A stretch of 64,000 nt of DNA, taken from positions 45,982 through 109,981 of the forward strand of contig CALJAK010000007.1 in the NCBI GenBank assembly GCA_938027595.1. The letters run 5' to 3'. The position numbers and the translations under genes were made by a program. The notes under the pieces were generated by a model. The model was not told the DNA's origin. It ran no database searches and worked only from the letters and a program-made list of their open reading frames with translations. This document shows positions 24,583-33,223 of the stretch, piece by piece; positions within the stretch are counted from its first letter, which is position 1; every line of letters starts with the position of its first letter. The stretch comes from an uncultured Thermoproteales archaeon. GTDB lineage: Archaea; Thermoproteota; Thermoprotei; Thermoproteales; Thermoproteaceae.

Positions 24583-25008
24583 GTGGATGACTACAGCCGC
24601 ATCTTGTGGAGGAAGTTCAAAGAGTTTTCTAGAGGAGAGAAGAGGTGCTGTAGTGTAAGTTACCCAGCGGGTTACCCAGTGGTTGATTACTCGCAGCTCG
24701 AGAAAGCCGTTATGGGTTGCAAAGTGGCGTTTGTGATGTTTTTTGGGAGAAATTGTCCGTATTGTTCGGCTTTTGACCCGATATTTAGGCAAGTTGGCGA
24801 GAGGTATGGCGATTTGGCTAATTTCGTAAAAGCAGATGTGGAGATATTCTTCCAGATAGCTGCGTCTCTAGACGTCATGGGCACTCCGACAACTGTGGCG
24901 TTTATTGAAGGACAACCCATAGATGCAATGTATGGATTCAGGCCCATGCCTCAATTTATAAAATTCGTGGAGAGTACTCTCTCGAAAGCAGGTTGTAGAG
25001 CAGAATAG
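24583..25008 (+). CDS. thioredoxin-like protein
   Basis: In this 141-aa protein a thioredoxin fold follows an N-terminal stretch of about 45 residues that contains CC at 22-23. The redox site is CPYC (58-61), and the cis-proline loop is GTPTTVAF. The Pro-Tyr dipeptide is glutaredoxin-like. A start at GTG 24583 lies about 22 nt after a TATA-like TTTTTATATAGG (24557-24568). It stands just before a CoA-disulphide-reductase-type flavoprotein, so a shared role in thiol balance is plausible. Confidence 0.85.
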   Translation: MDDYSRILWRKFKEFSRGEKRCCSVSYPAGYPVVDYSQLEKAVMGCKVAFVMFFGRNCPYCSAFDPIFRQVGERYGDLANFVKADVEIFFQIAASLDVMGTPTTVAFIEGQPIDAMYGFRPMPQFIKFVESTLSKAGCRAE

Positions 25009-25034
25009 TTTTTAAAAAATCCATATCGCAATAC

Positions 25035-26375
25035 ATGGCTAGAATCGTTGTGATCGGTGGGGGAGCGGCTGGCGCGTCAGCCGCGGCGAGAGCGCGTCGT
25101 TTAGACCCAACTGCAGAAATTATCTTAATCGAACGGGGCTCTCTAATAACACATGCACCTTGTGGAATGCCCTACGCCATAGCTGGCATCGCCAAGGGAG
25201 AGTTAGCCACCTACAGCCCGGAGAAGTTCGAGAAAGAGAGAAACATCAAGGTTTACACTAACTCCACTGTGACGCATGTAGATGTGGATAAAAAATACGT
25301 AACTGTCGAGAGGGGGGGACGTATTGAGAAAATTCAGTGGGATAAGCTAGTGATAGCCACAGGCGCCAAGCCAATCGTGCCTAAAATGCCAGGCGTAGAT
25401 TTGAAAGGCGTATTGACAATGAGACACCCTGACCAAGTGGCTGAGTTGAGGAGCCACTTGGAGAAAGCGAAGACAGTAGCCATCGTGGGCGGTGGATACA
25501 TTGGGATAGAGATGTCTGAAGCGTTGTTGGAGATGGGGAAGAAGGTGTACATGTTTGAGAAATTTGCCCACCCCCTGCCGGCGGCTTTAGATCCCGACGT
25601 GGCTGCGATAGTGGCGGAGGAGATGATTAAGAGAGGCGTGGAGTTGCATCTGGGGGAGAGAGTGGTGGAGTTCAGGGGCTCTAGTCATGTGAATGCAGTA
25701 GTGACAGAGAAGGGGGAGTATCCAGTAGATGAAGTCATTCTGGCTGTGGGTGTCGAGCCAAACGTAGAGCTCGCGGTCAGCGCTGGGGTTAAGTTGGGCG
25801 AGACTGGTGCTGTTTATGTAAATGAGTACATGGAGACTTCCGTGCCGGACGTCTACGCAGCTGGCGACGCTGTTGAGAAAGTACACAAGATAACGGGTAG
25901 ACGTGTGTGGATACCTCTAGCACCCACTGCAAACAAAGAGGGTCAAGTGGCAGGTGGAAACGCCGCTAGGGGGCGGGTTATGAAATTTCCCGGCGTGGTT
26001 GGGACTGCAGTAACTAAATTTTACGACATGTACATAGCTAGGACTGGCTTGGGGGAAGTAGAAGCCACTCGGTTGGGTTACAGAGTGCAAAGCGCGTTGA
26101 TAAAAGCTAGGACTAAGGCGCATTACATGCCGGGCGGCGGCGTAGTGCACGTGAAACTGGTGGCCGAAGAGAGCAGTGGGAGGATTCTAGGTGCGCAAGT
26201 AGTGGGCTGGGGGCAGATAGTGAGTGCTTATGTAGACATAGCCGCTTTGGCCATACAGTCTGGCTATACAATTTCTGACGTGTTCTTCTCGGACATAGGC
26301 TACATGCCAGACACGGCGCCAGTCTGGCATCCTCTGATTGTCGCGGCACGTGTGTTGAGCAGGGGGCATCTGTGA
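25035..26375 (+). CDS. CoA-disulphide reductase / NADH oxidase-type flavoprotein
   Basis: This 446-aa FAD enzyme uses NAD(P)H. It has an N-terminal FAD site GGGAAGASAA, a single redox cysteine at Cys43 in HAPCGMPYAIAG, an NAD site VAIVGGGYIGIEMSEAL near residue 155, the FAD-ribityl motif VYAAGDAVE, and a C-terminal dimerisation domain. The single cysteine places it with CoA-disulphide reductases and NADH oxidases, not glutathione reductases. Sequence alone does not separate CoA, sulphur or oxygen as acceptor. A start at ATG 25035 follows the thioredoxin-like gene by 26 nt. Confidence 0.88.
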   Translation: MARIVVIGGGAAGASAAARARRLDPTAEIILIERGSLITHAPCGMPYAIAGIAKGELATYSPEKFEKERNIKVYTNSTVTHVDVDKKYVTVERGGRIEKIQWDKLVIATGAKPIVPKMPGVDLKGVLTMRHPDQVAELRSHLEKAKTVAIVGGGYIGIEMSEALLEMGKKVYMFEKFAHPLPAALDPDVAAIVAEEMIKRGVELHLGERVVEFRGSSHVNAVVTEKGEYPVDEVILAVGVEPNVELAVSAGVKLGETGAVYVNEYMETSVPDVYAAGDAVEKVHKITGRRVWIPLAPTANKEGQVAGGNAARGRVMKFPGVVGTAVTKFYDMYIARTGLGEVEATRLGYRVQSALIKARTKAHYMPGGGVVHVKLVAEESSGRILGAQVVGWGQIVSAYVDIAALAIQSGYTISDVFFSDIGYMPDTAPVWHPLIVAARVLSRGHL

Positions 26376-26444
26376 CGTGGATTGTCGTAGAGGAGTATTA
26401 TAATTATGAAAAGTAGACTTATCTATGGGTGACTTCTCTACCAT

Positions 26445-27374
26445 ATGATTACAGTTATTGGAAGCGGGAGGGTGGGAACGGCGGCTGCAGTCATGATGGG
26501 ATTGTTTAAATTAGACAAGAGAATTTTACTCATAGACGTCGTCAAGGGGTTGCCCCAGGGAGAGGCGTTAGATATGAATCACATGAGTTCAATTCTCGGT
26601 CTCGACGTGGAGTTCGAAGGCAGTAATGAATATAGAGACATGGCGGGGAGCGATTTGGTAATCGTCACAGCCGGGCTGCCCAGAAAACCTGGCATGACGC
26701 GGGAGCAATTGGTAGAGGCCAACGCGAAAATTGTCCACGAGATAGGTAGAGAAATTAGAAAACACGCTCCAGACGCCGTGGTGATCCTCACTACAAATCC
26801 ACTAGACGCAATGACTTATGTCATGTGGAAATCTACAGGTTTTCAGAGAGAGCGTGTAGTGGGATTCAGCGGCGTTTTAGACGCAGGCCGTTTGGCGTAT
26901 TACATTGCTAAAAGACTCTCGGTATCCCCGGCGTCTATTATCCCAATCGTGTTGGGACAACACGGCGAGAGCATGTTCCCAGTGCCCCACAAGAGTTATC
27001 TACATGGCGTGTCGATATCTAAACTACTCTCCGAAGAACAAATTGGGGAGGTAGTGGAGGAGACCATAAAAGCTGGGGCTAGAATTACGGAGCTGAGGGG
27101 CTTTTCCTCCAATTGGGGGCCCGGCGCTGGCTTGGCCATCATGGCGGAAGCTGTAAAACGCGACAGCCGGAGGAGTTACATCGCCTCTGTAGTGTTGAAT
27201 GGGGAGTATGGAGTTGTGGACGTGCCTATAGAAGTGCCAGTTATTCTCGGCAGAAGTGGCGTAGTGAAAGTGTTAGAAATAGATCTATCGCCAGAGGAGA
27301 GGGAGAAATTTATGCAGAGCGTGGAGGCCGTTAGGAAATTGATTTCGTCAGTGCCGCCTAGCTACCTAACGTAA
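26445..27374 (+). CDS. mdh: malate dehydrogenase
   Basis: The enzyme interconverts malate and oxaloacetate with NAD(P)H in the citric-acid cycle. It is 309 aa of the LDH/MDH superfamily, with a Rossmann start GSGRVGTAA, Asp in LLIDVV for NAD preference, substrate arginines in AGLPRKPGMTREQL (the Arg at the LDH Gln site marks MDH) and the catalytic His in VLGQHGESM. A TATA-like tract lies in the 69-bp spacer before it (about 26398-26406). Its stop overlaps the next start (TAATG). Confidence 0.93.
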   Translation: MITVIGSGRVGTAAAVMMGLFKLDKRILLIDVVKGLPQGEALDMNHMSSILGLDVEFEGSNEYRDMAGSDLVIVTAGLPRKPGMTREQLVEANAKIVHEIGREIRKHAPDAVVILTTNPLDAMTYVMWKSTGFQRERVVGFSGVLDAGRLAYYIAKRLSVSPASIIPIVLGQHGESMFPVPHKSYLHGVSISKLLSEEQIGEVVEETIKAGARITELRGFSSNWGPGAGLAIMAEAVKRDSRRSYIASVVLNGEYGVVDVPIEVPVILGRSGVVKVLEIDLSPEEREKFMQSVEAVRKLISSVPPSYLT

Positions 27375-27730
27375 TGCCACTCCTAGAAATCGAGGGGCGC
27401 GAAGGCAAATTAATAGTTGAGAATGACCCAGACACTGGACACATATATGCCTTGGTTCCATGCGGAAAAGTAACTCCACACGCTTTGAGAGAGTTGAGAG
27501 ACCAAACTCTAGACTACTGGAGATATGTAGAGGGGAGGGGTCTCGTGTTGGATTTGACTATTTGGAGTGAGGAATCGGGTGTTACGCTTGACGATGTGAG
27601 AAACAAAGTCGAGAAGTATAGAGAGGTAGATAGAATATTTGAAATAATTAAGACACAACAAGTAGAAGTTAGAAAAAAGAAAACAAAAAAGAAGAAACGG
27701 AGTAAGAAAAGGGGGAAGAAGAGGAAATAG
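27374..27730 (+). CDS. hypothetical protein with lysine-rich tail (118 aa)
   Basis: I do not recognise this protein. The first 95 residues form a mixed alpha/beta domain beginning with a strand pair (LLEIEGREGKLIVENDPDTGHIYALVPCG). The last 25 residues are nearly all Lys and Arg and would be disordered and able to bind nucleic acid. It is coupled to mdh by a TAATG overlap. The basic tail suggests RNA or DNA contact, which is inference. Confidence 0.75.
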   Translation: MPLLEIEGREGKLIVENDPDTGHIYALVPCGKVTPHALRELRDQTLDYWRYVEGRGLVLDLTIWSEESGVTLDDVRNKVEKYREVDRIFEIIKTQQVEVRKKKTKKKKRSKKRGKKRK

Positions 27731-27758
27731 TTTAATAAATACATCTCGATTTTGTGCC

Positions 27759-28487
27759 ATGTCTTTTGGCGGTCTGTACGGAGAAGTGCCACACATCGAA
27801 GTAGACGACGAAACTAGAGACATAATTAGAGAAATGTTGTCGCAAATGGAGAAGCCCGTAGAGATTAATTTCTTCAGTAGCGGTAGTTGTGGCAATAGAG
27901 AAACCAATTGGTGTGTACCCACTGAGGAGTTGATTGACTTACTGACTCAACTAGCGCCCAGTGGGAAACTCAAGGTCAATAAATACACTCTGGAGAGAGA
28001 CGTCCAGATGTTTAAGAAGTTTGGAGTAGAGCCAGACAGAGTGCCGGTTGTGTATTTCGGCGATGGGTTTATACAATACTTAGGCGCTCCAATGGGGGAA
28101 GAGGTGCGTGCGTTTATTGAAACCGTGGTGAGGTTGAGCACGGGGAAAACCGGCTTGAGACAGAAGACGAGAACGGAGCTTGGCAACATTGCCAAAAGCG
28201 CCTCTAGACGTGTGTTTGTCTATACAGTCGTTACCCCCAGCTGTCCCTACTGTCCCTACGCAGCGCTTTTGGCTAACATGTTTGCGTACGAGAGTGGGGG
28301 TAAGGTAGTTTCGATAGTGGTAGAGGCGTATGAAAATCCAGACATTGCAGACATGTATGGAGTGACTGGAGTACCCGCCGTGATTTTGCAAGCAGAAGGC
28401 ACTGCGATGGGTGAAATGGAGTTCGTCGGCGTTCCGCCGGAGCACGAGTTGCTAGAGCGAGTTAAGAACTACATGAGTCACTCTTGA
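27759..28487 (+). CDS. protein disulphide oxidoreductase, glutaredoxin-like
   Basis: This 242-aa protein consists of two thioredoxin-fold halves, as in archaeal PDO, which forms and shuffles intracellular disulphides in hyperthermophiles. The C-terminal half has a standard CPYC site (Cys162, Cys165) and a cis-Pro loop GVPAVIL. The N-terminal half has Cys44 and Cys52 separated by seven residues (GSCGNRETNWC) where a CxxC is usual. A TATA-like TTTAATAAATAC (27730-27741) lies upstream, and the stop overlaps the next start (TGATG). Confidence 0.87.
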   Translation: MSFGGLYGEVPHIEVDDETRDIIREMLSQMEKPVEINFFSSGSCGNRETNWCVPTEELIDLLTQLAPSGKLKVNKYTLERDVQMFKKFGVEPDRVPVVYFGDGFIQYLGAPMGEEVRAFIETVVRLSTGKTGLRQKTRTELGNIAKSASRRVFVYTVVTPSCPYCPYAALLANMFAYESGGKVVSIVVEAYENPDIADMYGVTGVPAVILQAEGTAMGEMEFVGVPPEHELLERVKNYMSHS

Positions 28488-29044
28488 TGAAGATAAGGGT
28501 AGCTACCACTAACTTACATAAGTTAGAAGAAATTTCTCACATCCTCTCTCCTTTTGGCATTGAGGTAGAGAAGTTAGAGGCGGAGAAGACGGAAGTTCAG
28601 CACGAAGACGTGGCGGTTATTGCTAGAAAAGCAGCCGAGTCTCTCTGTCGGCACTATGGCGATTTTACAGTGGTGGAAGACACTGGGTTGTACATAGACG
28701 CGTTGAGTGGTTTTCCAGGTCCATACGCCGAGTATGTGTATAGAACTATCGGCATCGAGGGTGTGCTCAAGCTACTCTCCGGCGTGGAGGATAGGAGAGC
28801 TACGTTCACGTGCGCCGCCGCCATATGCATAAGCGGCGTTGTTAAAGTATTTACTGGTAGCTCTAGGGGTGTGATTGCGGAGAGGCCTAGAGGCACTGGC
28901 GGCTTTGGCTACGACCCCATATTCATACCGGAGGGCTACACGTCGACGTTTGCAGAGTTGGGCGTGGAGAAGAACAAAATTTCGCATAGAGCCAGGGCGT
29001 TTACGGCGTTGGGTGTTTGGCTCTCTAAAGAATTTAAATATTGA
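28487..29044 (+). CDS. XTP/dITP pyrophosphatase (HAM1/RdgB family)
   Basis: This is a house-cleaning enzyme that hydrolyses deaminated purine nucleotides such as ITP and XTP to monophosphates. Its 185 aa carry the N-terminal ATTNLHKLEEI (the family NxxK), VVEDTGLYIDALSGFPGPYAEY and GTGGFGYDPIFIPEGYTSTFAEL. ATG 28487 overlaps the stop of the preceding gene, and a TTG one codon earlier is less likely. Confidence 0.93.
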   Translation: MKIRVATTNLHKLEEISHILSPFGIEVEKLEAEKTEVQHEDVAVIARKAAESLCRHYGDFTVVEDTGLYIDALSGFPGPYAEYVYRTIGIEGVLKLLSGVEDRRATFTCAAAICISGVVKVFTGSSRGVIAERPRGTGGFGYDPIFIPEGYTSTFAELGVEKNKISHRARAFTALGVWLSKEFKY

Positions 29045-29063
29045 CGTATTTGTCCATGTGGAT

Positions 29064-29903
29064 ATGTTTAGGAGACCGGTAGCTGACTTTCTCACGAGAG
29101 ACGTAGTTACAGTAACCGAGAGGGAGAAAGTGATAAATGCCATGAAGATAATGATTAGTCTCGACTTCAGGAGGTTGCCCATTATGAGAGGTGAGAGGTT
29201 AGTGGGGATTGTCACGATGCTAGACATACTTGACGCGATGTATTCCTGGATTAGCAACAAAGATGTGGAGGGCTCTCTATATAGCGATATATATATGAAA
29301 AGCGTTATGGAGGTCGGCACTAGGAGTGTGATCACCGCGCGGCCAGAAACTCCAATCGGCGAAATCATATCGCTCTTTTTGAAACGTAACTTTGGCTCCA
29401 TGCCTATAGTCGACGAGAACGGGAAGTTAGTGGGGATTTTCACAGAGTGGGACGTATTGAAAGTTGCCTCCATGTTAGACTTTCCACATAGAGTACGCGA
29501 CGTGATGACGCGGATTGTCTACGTACTTACGCCATATTCAACCGTCATGGATGCATTAGAGGGTACAACACTTTACAAATTTAGAAGGTACCCCATTGTG
29601 GATGAAACAGGTCGTGTGGTGGCTATGTTACACGCAAAAGACGTATTGAGATACTTTGCTGAAGATGAGACTATAGAGCGGATTAGACACGGCGCAGTAG
29701 AAGAAGTGATAAACAACTACGCCATAAACATTGCCAAATCTCCCATATTCGTTACAAAACTAAGCGACCCAGTGACGGAAGTCATCAGAAAGATGCTTGA
29801 ATATGACGTGGGTGGAGTTCCAGTAATCAACGACGAGGGTACGTCAGTAGTTGGGATGGTTACAGAAAAGACGTTAATGCTCTTATTTGAAGGCTCTCTT
29901 TAG
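29064..29903 (+). CDS. protein with four CBS motifs
   Basis: This 279-aa soluble protein is made of four CBS motifs forming two Bateman modules. Repeats start near VADFLTRDVVTVTERE, VMEVGTRSVITARPE, VRDVMTRIVYVLTPY and INIAKSPIFVTKLSD. Such modules bind adenine nucleotides or SAM and act as sensors, and no catalytic domain is attached. The frame is open further upstream, but ATG 29064 gives a clean first motif. A GTG two codons earlier (29058) is also possible. Its 3' end overlaps the convergent membrane-protein gene by 21 nt. Confidence 0.88.
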   Translation: MFRRPVADFLTRDVVTVTEREKVINAMKIMISLDFRRLPIMRGERLVGIVTMLDILDAMYSWISNKDVEGSLYSDIYMKSVMEVGTRSVITARPETPIGEIISLFLKRNFGSMPIVDENGKLVGIFTEWDVLKVASMLDFPHRVRDVMTRIVYVLTPYSTVMDALEGTTLYKFRRYPIVDETGRVVAMLHAKDVLRYFAEDETIERIRHGAVEEVINNYAINIAKSPIFVTKLSDPVTEVIRKMLEYDVGGVPVINDEGTSVVGMVTEKTLMLLFEGSL

Positions 29904-30428
29904 CATTAAGATTGTTAATACAGCCGTGGCTCCAAGCAACGCGGCGTGAACTCCAGCCAAGACGGCAACTATCTGTGTGGGCATAGTTACCACGGGCGAT
30001 AGTTCTGACTTACACTCTACGCTTAGGGCGTTGACTCTATAAATTGCGTAATTAGACTCTCCCCCCTCTGGCTTCACTTCTCTCTTGAGGTTGTCTCTAC
30101 AGACAACTCTAGCTTGTGGGTCTTTCACCGCTACAACTACAATCTCAGTGCCCTTGGGGCACCCAATCCAGAACTCTGGTTTGTTTGGTACTCTGATAAT
30201 TTGACAATTTGTATCCATGTAGTCAACTAAATAGACTGTATACGTATTGTTAGATATTGACGTAGCTCCTTTTGGGACATCTACTGTTTTGTTCCCTATC
30301 TCTAATTTACCGTCGTGTAGCTTTGCCGTGAAATTTCCAGAGGGCCCCACAACTGTAACCGTGTAGCCTAGAACTAACATAGAGAGGGCTAGTAACACAA
30401 TGAAGCTCTTCACACTCCACCAAATCAA
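29883..30428 (-). CDS. secreted/membrane-anchored hypothetical protein (181 aa)
   Basis: I do not recognise this protein. An N-terminal signal segment (about residues 6-22) and a C-terminal membrane helix (about 150-176) followed by KRAFK bracket an outside domain of about 125 residues. That domain is beta-rich, with N-glycosylation-type sequons (NFT, NKT, NNT) and four cysteines that could form two disulphides. It fits a surface protein anchored at its C-terminus. The gene is divergent from the helicase gene, with only 23 bp between starts. Confidence 0.75.
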   Translation of the reverse strand: MIWWSVKSFIVLLALSMLVLGYTVTVVGPSGNFTAKLHDGKLEIGNKTVDVPKGATSISNNTYTVYLVDYMDTNCQIIRVPNKPEFWIGCPKGTEIVVVAVKDPQARVVCRDNLKREVKPEGGESNYAIYRVNALSVECKSELSPVVTMPTQIVAVLAGVHAALLGATAVLTILMLKRAFK

Positions 30429-30451
30429 TTATTTAATAAAGGTTTACTCTT

Positions 30452-33223
30452 GTGGTTTTCCACTCGTTACACCCGGCGATTGTGGAGGCGTTGAGAGAGA
30501 GAGGTATAGCGGAACCCACTGAGCCTCAGAGAGTTGCAATTCCAGAAGTCTTAGCTGGCCACAACGTCCTCATTATCGCGCCGACGGGCAGCGGGAAGAC
30601 CGAAGCCGCAATTTTGCCAATTCTCTCCATGATGTTGAATAACAACGTGGGGAGGGGTATTTTCACTCTCTACATAACTCCCTTAAGAGCTCTCAACAGA
30701 GACCTCCTAGAGAGAATCAGGTGGTGGGGTGAGAGAGTTGGGTACAAAGTCGACGTCCGACATGGCGACACGGATAGAGTTGACAGACAGCGGCAGAGCA
30801 AATCGCCGCCTCACATTTTAATCACCACGCCAGAAATGCTGCAAGCTATCATGACTGGGAAGAACTTACTGCAGCACCTAAGAGAGTTGAGGTGGGTCGT
30901 GGTGGACGAGGTGCACGAATTGGCGGAAGACAAGAGAGGTGTCCAACTGAGTCTCGCTCTCGAGAGATTGCGATACCACGTGGGGCGTGACTTTCAAATT
31001 GTGGGTCTCTCCGCTACAGTGGGGAGCCCCGTAGAAGTGGCGAAGTTTCTAGTGGGGAAAGACAGACCGTTTAAAGTGATTTATACAAACTTCTCTAGAA
31101 ACATTGAGCTAAGCGTAGTTAGACCCACACCAACAGAGGAAGACCGCAAGTTGGCTGAGTCTTCCGGCTTCTTCCCCGACGTCGTCGCTAGACTTAGGTT
31201 GATAAAGAATTTGATTGAGCAGAATAAGAGTACTTTGGTGTTTGTAAACACCAGAAGCATGGCGGAGCTCTTGGGTTTTCGCTTGTCTTCTCTCTACGGC
31301 GACATCCCAACGGCGGTGCATCACTCCTCTCTGTCTAAAGTCGCGCGGATATCTGTAGAGGAACGACTGAAGAGGGGCGCGCTGAAGGCTGTGGTGGCTA
31401 CTTCAAGCTTAGAGTTGGGCATCGACATTGGACACATAGACCTGGTGATTCAATACGGTTCGCCACATCAAGTAGTTAGACTTCTCCAGCGAGTGGGGAG
31501 GAGTGGCCATAGACTCACCGCCACGCCCAGAGGCGTCATCATTGGCGAAGACATCAACGACGTTTTGGAGTCCATAGTGGTGGCGAGGAGAGCCAAGTCC
31601 AGCCTCGTGGAGCCTACGCAAATTCCGCGGAATCCATACGACGTGTTGGTTAACCAAATCGTTGCTTTTCTCATATTGAAACCCCGATGGAGTTTGACTG
31701 AGTTACACCAAGTCTTGTCTAGGGCGTATTCTTACGATTTGTCTATTGACGAACTTCGCAGAGTGGTGAAATTCATGGAAAACCTCTACCCACGGTTGGC
31801 TCTGTACTACGAAGACAACGACGTGGTGGTGAAACCCCGCGGCCGGGGGTTTTATCGATATTTCTACAACACTCTGTCGATGATCCCCGACGACAAGCAA
31901 TACGCGGTGGTGAACGAAAAGACAGACGAGTTAGTGGGCACACTTGACGAGTCTTTCGTAGCGGAGTACGGAGTGACTGGAGTGAAGTTCATTCTGAGGG
32001 GGAGACCCTGGCTCATCACAAAAGTGGAGGATGGAGCTATAAAGGTGGTGGAGGTGGCGGACCCCAGCGGCGCCGTGCCTAGTTGGGTGGGAGAAGAAAT
32101 CCCAGTGCCTTTCGAAATTGCTCAAGAAGTAGCGGCGTTGAGGAGCGTCATGCGTCAAATGGACGTCGCTTCTGTGGCTAGAGAGTTCGGGATCCCCGAG
32201 GAGACCGCTCGCTTTGTGGTAGAGGAGTTGCGGAAGCACGAGGGTCCGCTGCCCACTCACGACACTATTGTAGTCGAGCGGTTGAGAGACGTGGTGATTA
32301 TCCACGCTGCGTTTGGCACTCTGTTGAATAAAACTCTTGGCAGACTCATTGGGGAGACGTTGATCAAGAGACTTGAAAAGCCGGTGGGTGTTCAGCAAGA
32401 CCCCTACGGCATAGTTATCCAATCTTCCGAGAAGTTGTCCGCGAGCGATGTCTGCCAATTGTTGAGAGACTTGGCGCAGTTAGACGAGAGGGGAGTAGTT
32501 GAGTTAGTGAAATCGGCGTTGGTGAAGTCGGGTTCATTCAAGCGGCGCATTCTGCATGTGGCCAAGAGAATGGGCGCCGTGGATAAGAGAGCAGATGTGT
32601 ACAGCGTAAGTATGTCGAAACTTGTGGAGGCTTTCAGCGGGACGCCGGTGTTTGACGAAGCTTTGAGAGAGACGCTGGAGAGAGACTTAGACATAGACAA
32701 CTTAGGCAGAGTTCTGCAGGGTTTGAAAAACGGCGAGATACGTATGGTGTGTATAGAGACCTCCACATACCTAGGCGAGGTGCTTTACGAAAAGTTGTCT
32801 CACAGACTGGAGGTAATACCGCCGGAGAGACTGAAGAGACTCGTGCTAGACAGCACTAAGGCTAGACTCCTCAACTACCCGCTGGTTCTCTACTGTCTAG
32901 ACTGTGGGTGGCACAGCCTCGTGAGAGTCGGCGAGGTGTCTGAGATAAAGTGCGACAACTGCGGTGGTGTAAACGTGGGCGTTGTGAGGAAGCTAAAGAC
33001 AGACAACATTGAGAGAGAGATAAGGCGTGGTTTAGAAGAGGCGAAAAAGACGGCGGAGGTTTTGAGTAAATTCAAGTGGATGGGGTTGTACGCTCTGGCG
33101 TCGAAATTACCCACTGAGAAAGTGGCGGAGGTCCTCTCTAGGGGCTTCACAGACTTGAACAAATTAACTGAGGCGATACAGGAAGCTGAGAGAGAATACC
33201 TAAAGGAAAAACTTCTCGAGTAA
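30452..33223 (+). CDS. lhr: Lhr-type superfamily 2 helicase
   Basis: This is a large DNA or RNA helicase of 923 aa. Motifs: Q-like TEPQRVAIPEVL, Walker A APTGSGKTEAA, Ia TPLRALNRDL, II VVVDEVHEL, III LSATVG, V SSLELGIDIGHIDLV and VI QRVGRSGHR. A winged-helix region and the Lhr core follow. The C-terminus has an apparent zinc ribbon, CLDCGWHS and CDNCGGV, then a helical tail. Lhr proteins act in DNA repair. It starts at GTG 30452 and its 3' end overlaps the GlmU-like gene by 24 nt. Confidence 0.9.
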   Translation: MVFHSLHPAIVEALRERGIAEPTEPQRVAIPEVLAGHNVLIIAPTGSGKTEAAILPILSMMLNNNVGRGIFTLYITPLRALNRDLLERIRWWGERVGYKVDVRHGDTDRVDRQRQSKSPPHILITTPEMLQAIMTGKNLLQHLRELRWVVVDEVHELAEDKRGVQLSLALERLRYHVGRDFQIVGLSATVGSPVEVAKFLVGKDRPFKVIYTNFSRNIELSVVRPTPTEEDRKLAESSGFFPDVVARLRLIKNLIEQNKSTLVFVNTRSMAELLGFRLSSLYGDIPTAVHHSSLSKVARISVEERLKRGALKAVVATSSLELGIDIGHIDLVIQYGSPHQVVRLLQRVGRSGHRLTATPRGVIIGEDINDVLESIVVARRAKSSLVEPTQIPRNPYDVLVNQIVAFLILKPRWSLTELHQVLSRAYSYDLSIDELRRVVKFMENLYPRLALYYEDNDVVVKPRGRGFYRYFYNTLSMIPDDKQYAVVNEKTDELVGTLDESFVAEYGVTGVKFILRGRPWLITKVEDGAIKVVEVADPSGAVPSWVGEEIPVPFEIAQEVAALRSVMRQMDVASVAREFGIPEETARFVVEELRKHEGPLPTHDTIVVERLRDVVIIHAAFGTLLNKTLGRLIGETLIKRLEKPVGVQQDPYGIVIQSSEKLSASDVCQLLRDLAQLDERGVVELVKSALVKSGSFKRRILHVAKRMGAVDKRADVYSVSMSKLVEAFSGTPVFDEALRETLERDLDIDNLGRVLQGLKNGEIRMVCIETSTYLGEVLYEKLSHRLEVIPPERLKRLVLDSTKARLLNYPLVLYCLDCGWHSLVRVGEVSEIKCDNCGGVNVGVVRKLKTDNIEREIRRGLEEAKKTAEVLSKFKWMGLYALASKLPTEKVAEVLSRGFTDLNKLTEAIQEAEREYLKEKLLE

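Noticed and set aside
31931..32458. 175-codon minus-strand frame opposite the Lhr helicase
   Set aside because: It is a shadow of the helicase gene, with no family motifs or promoter.
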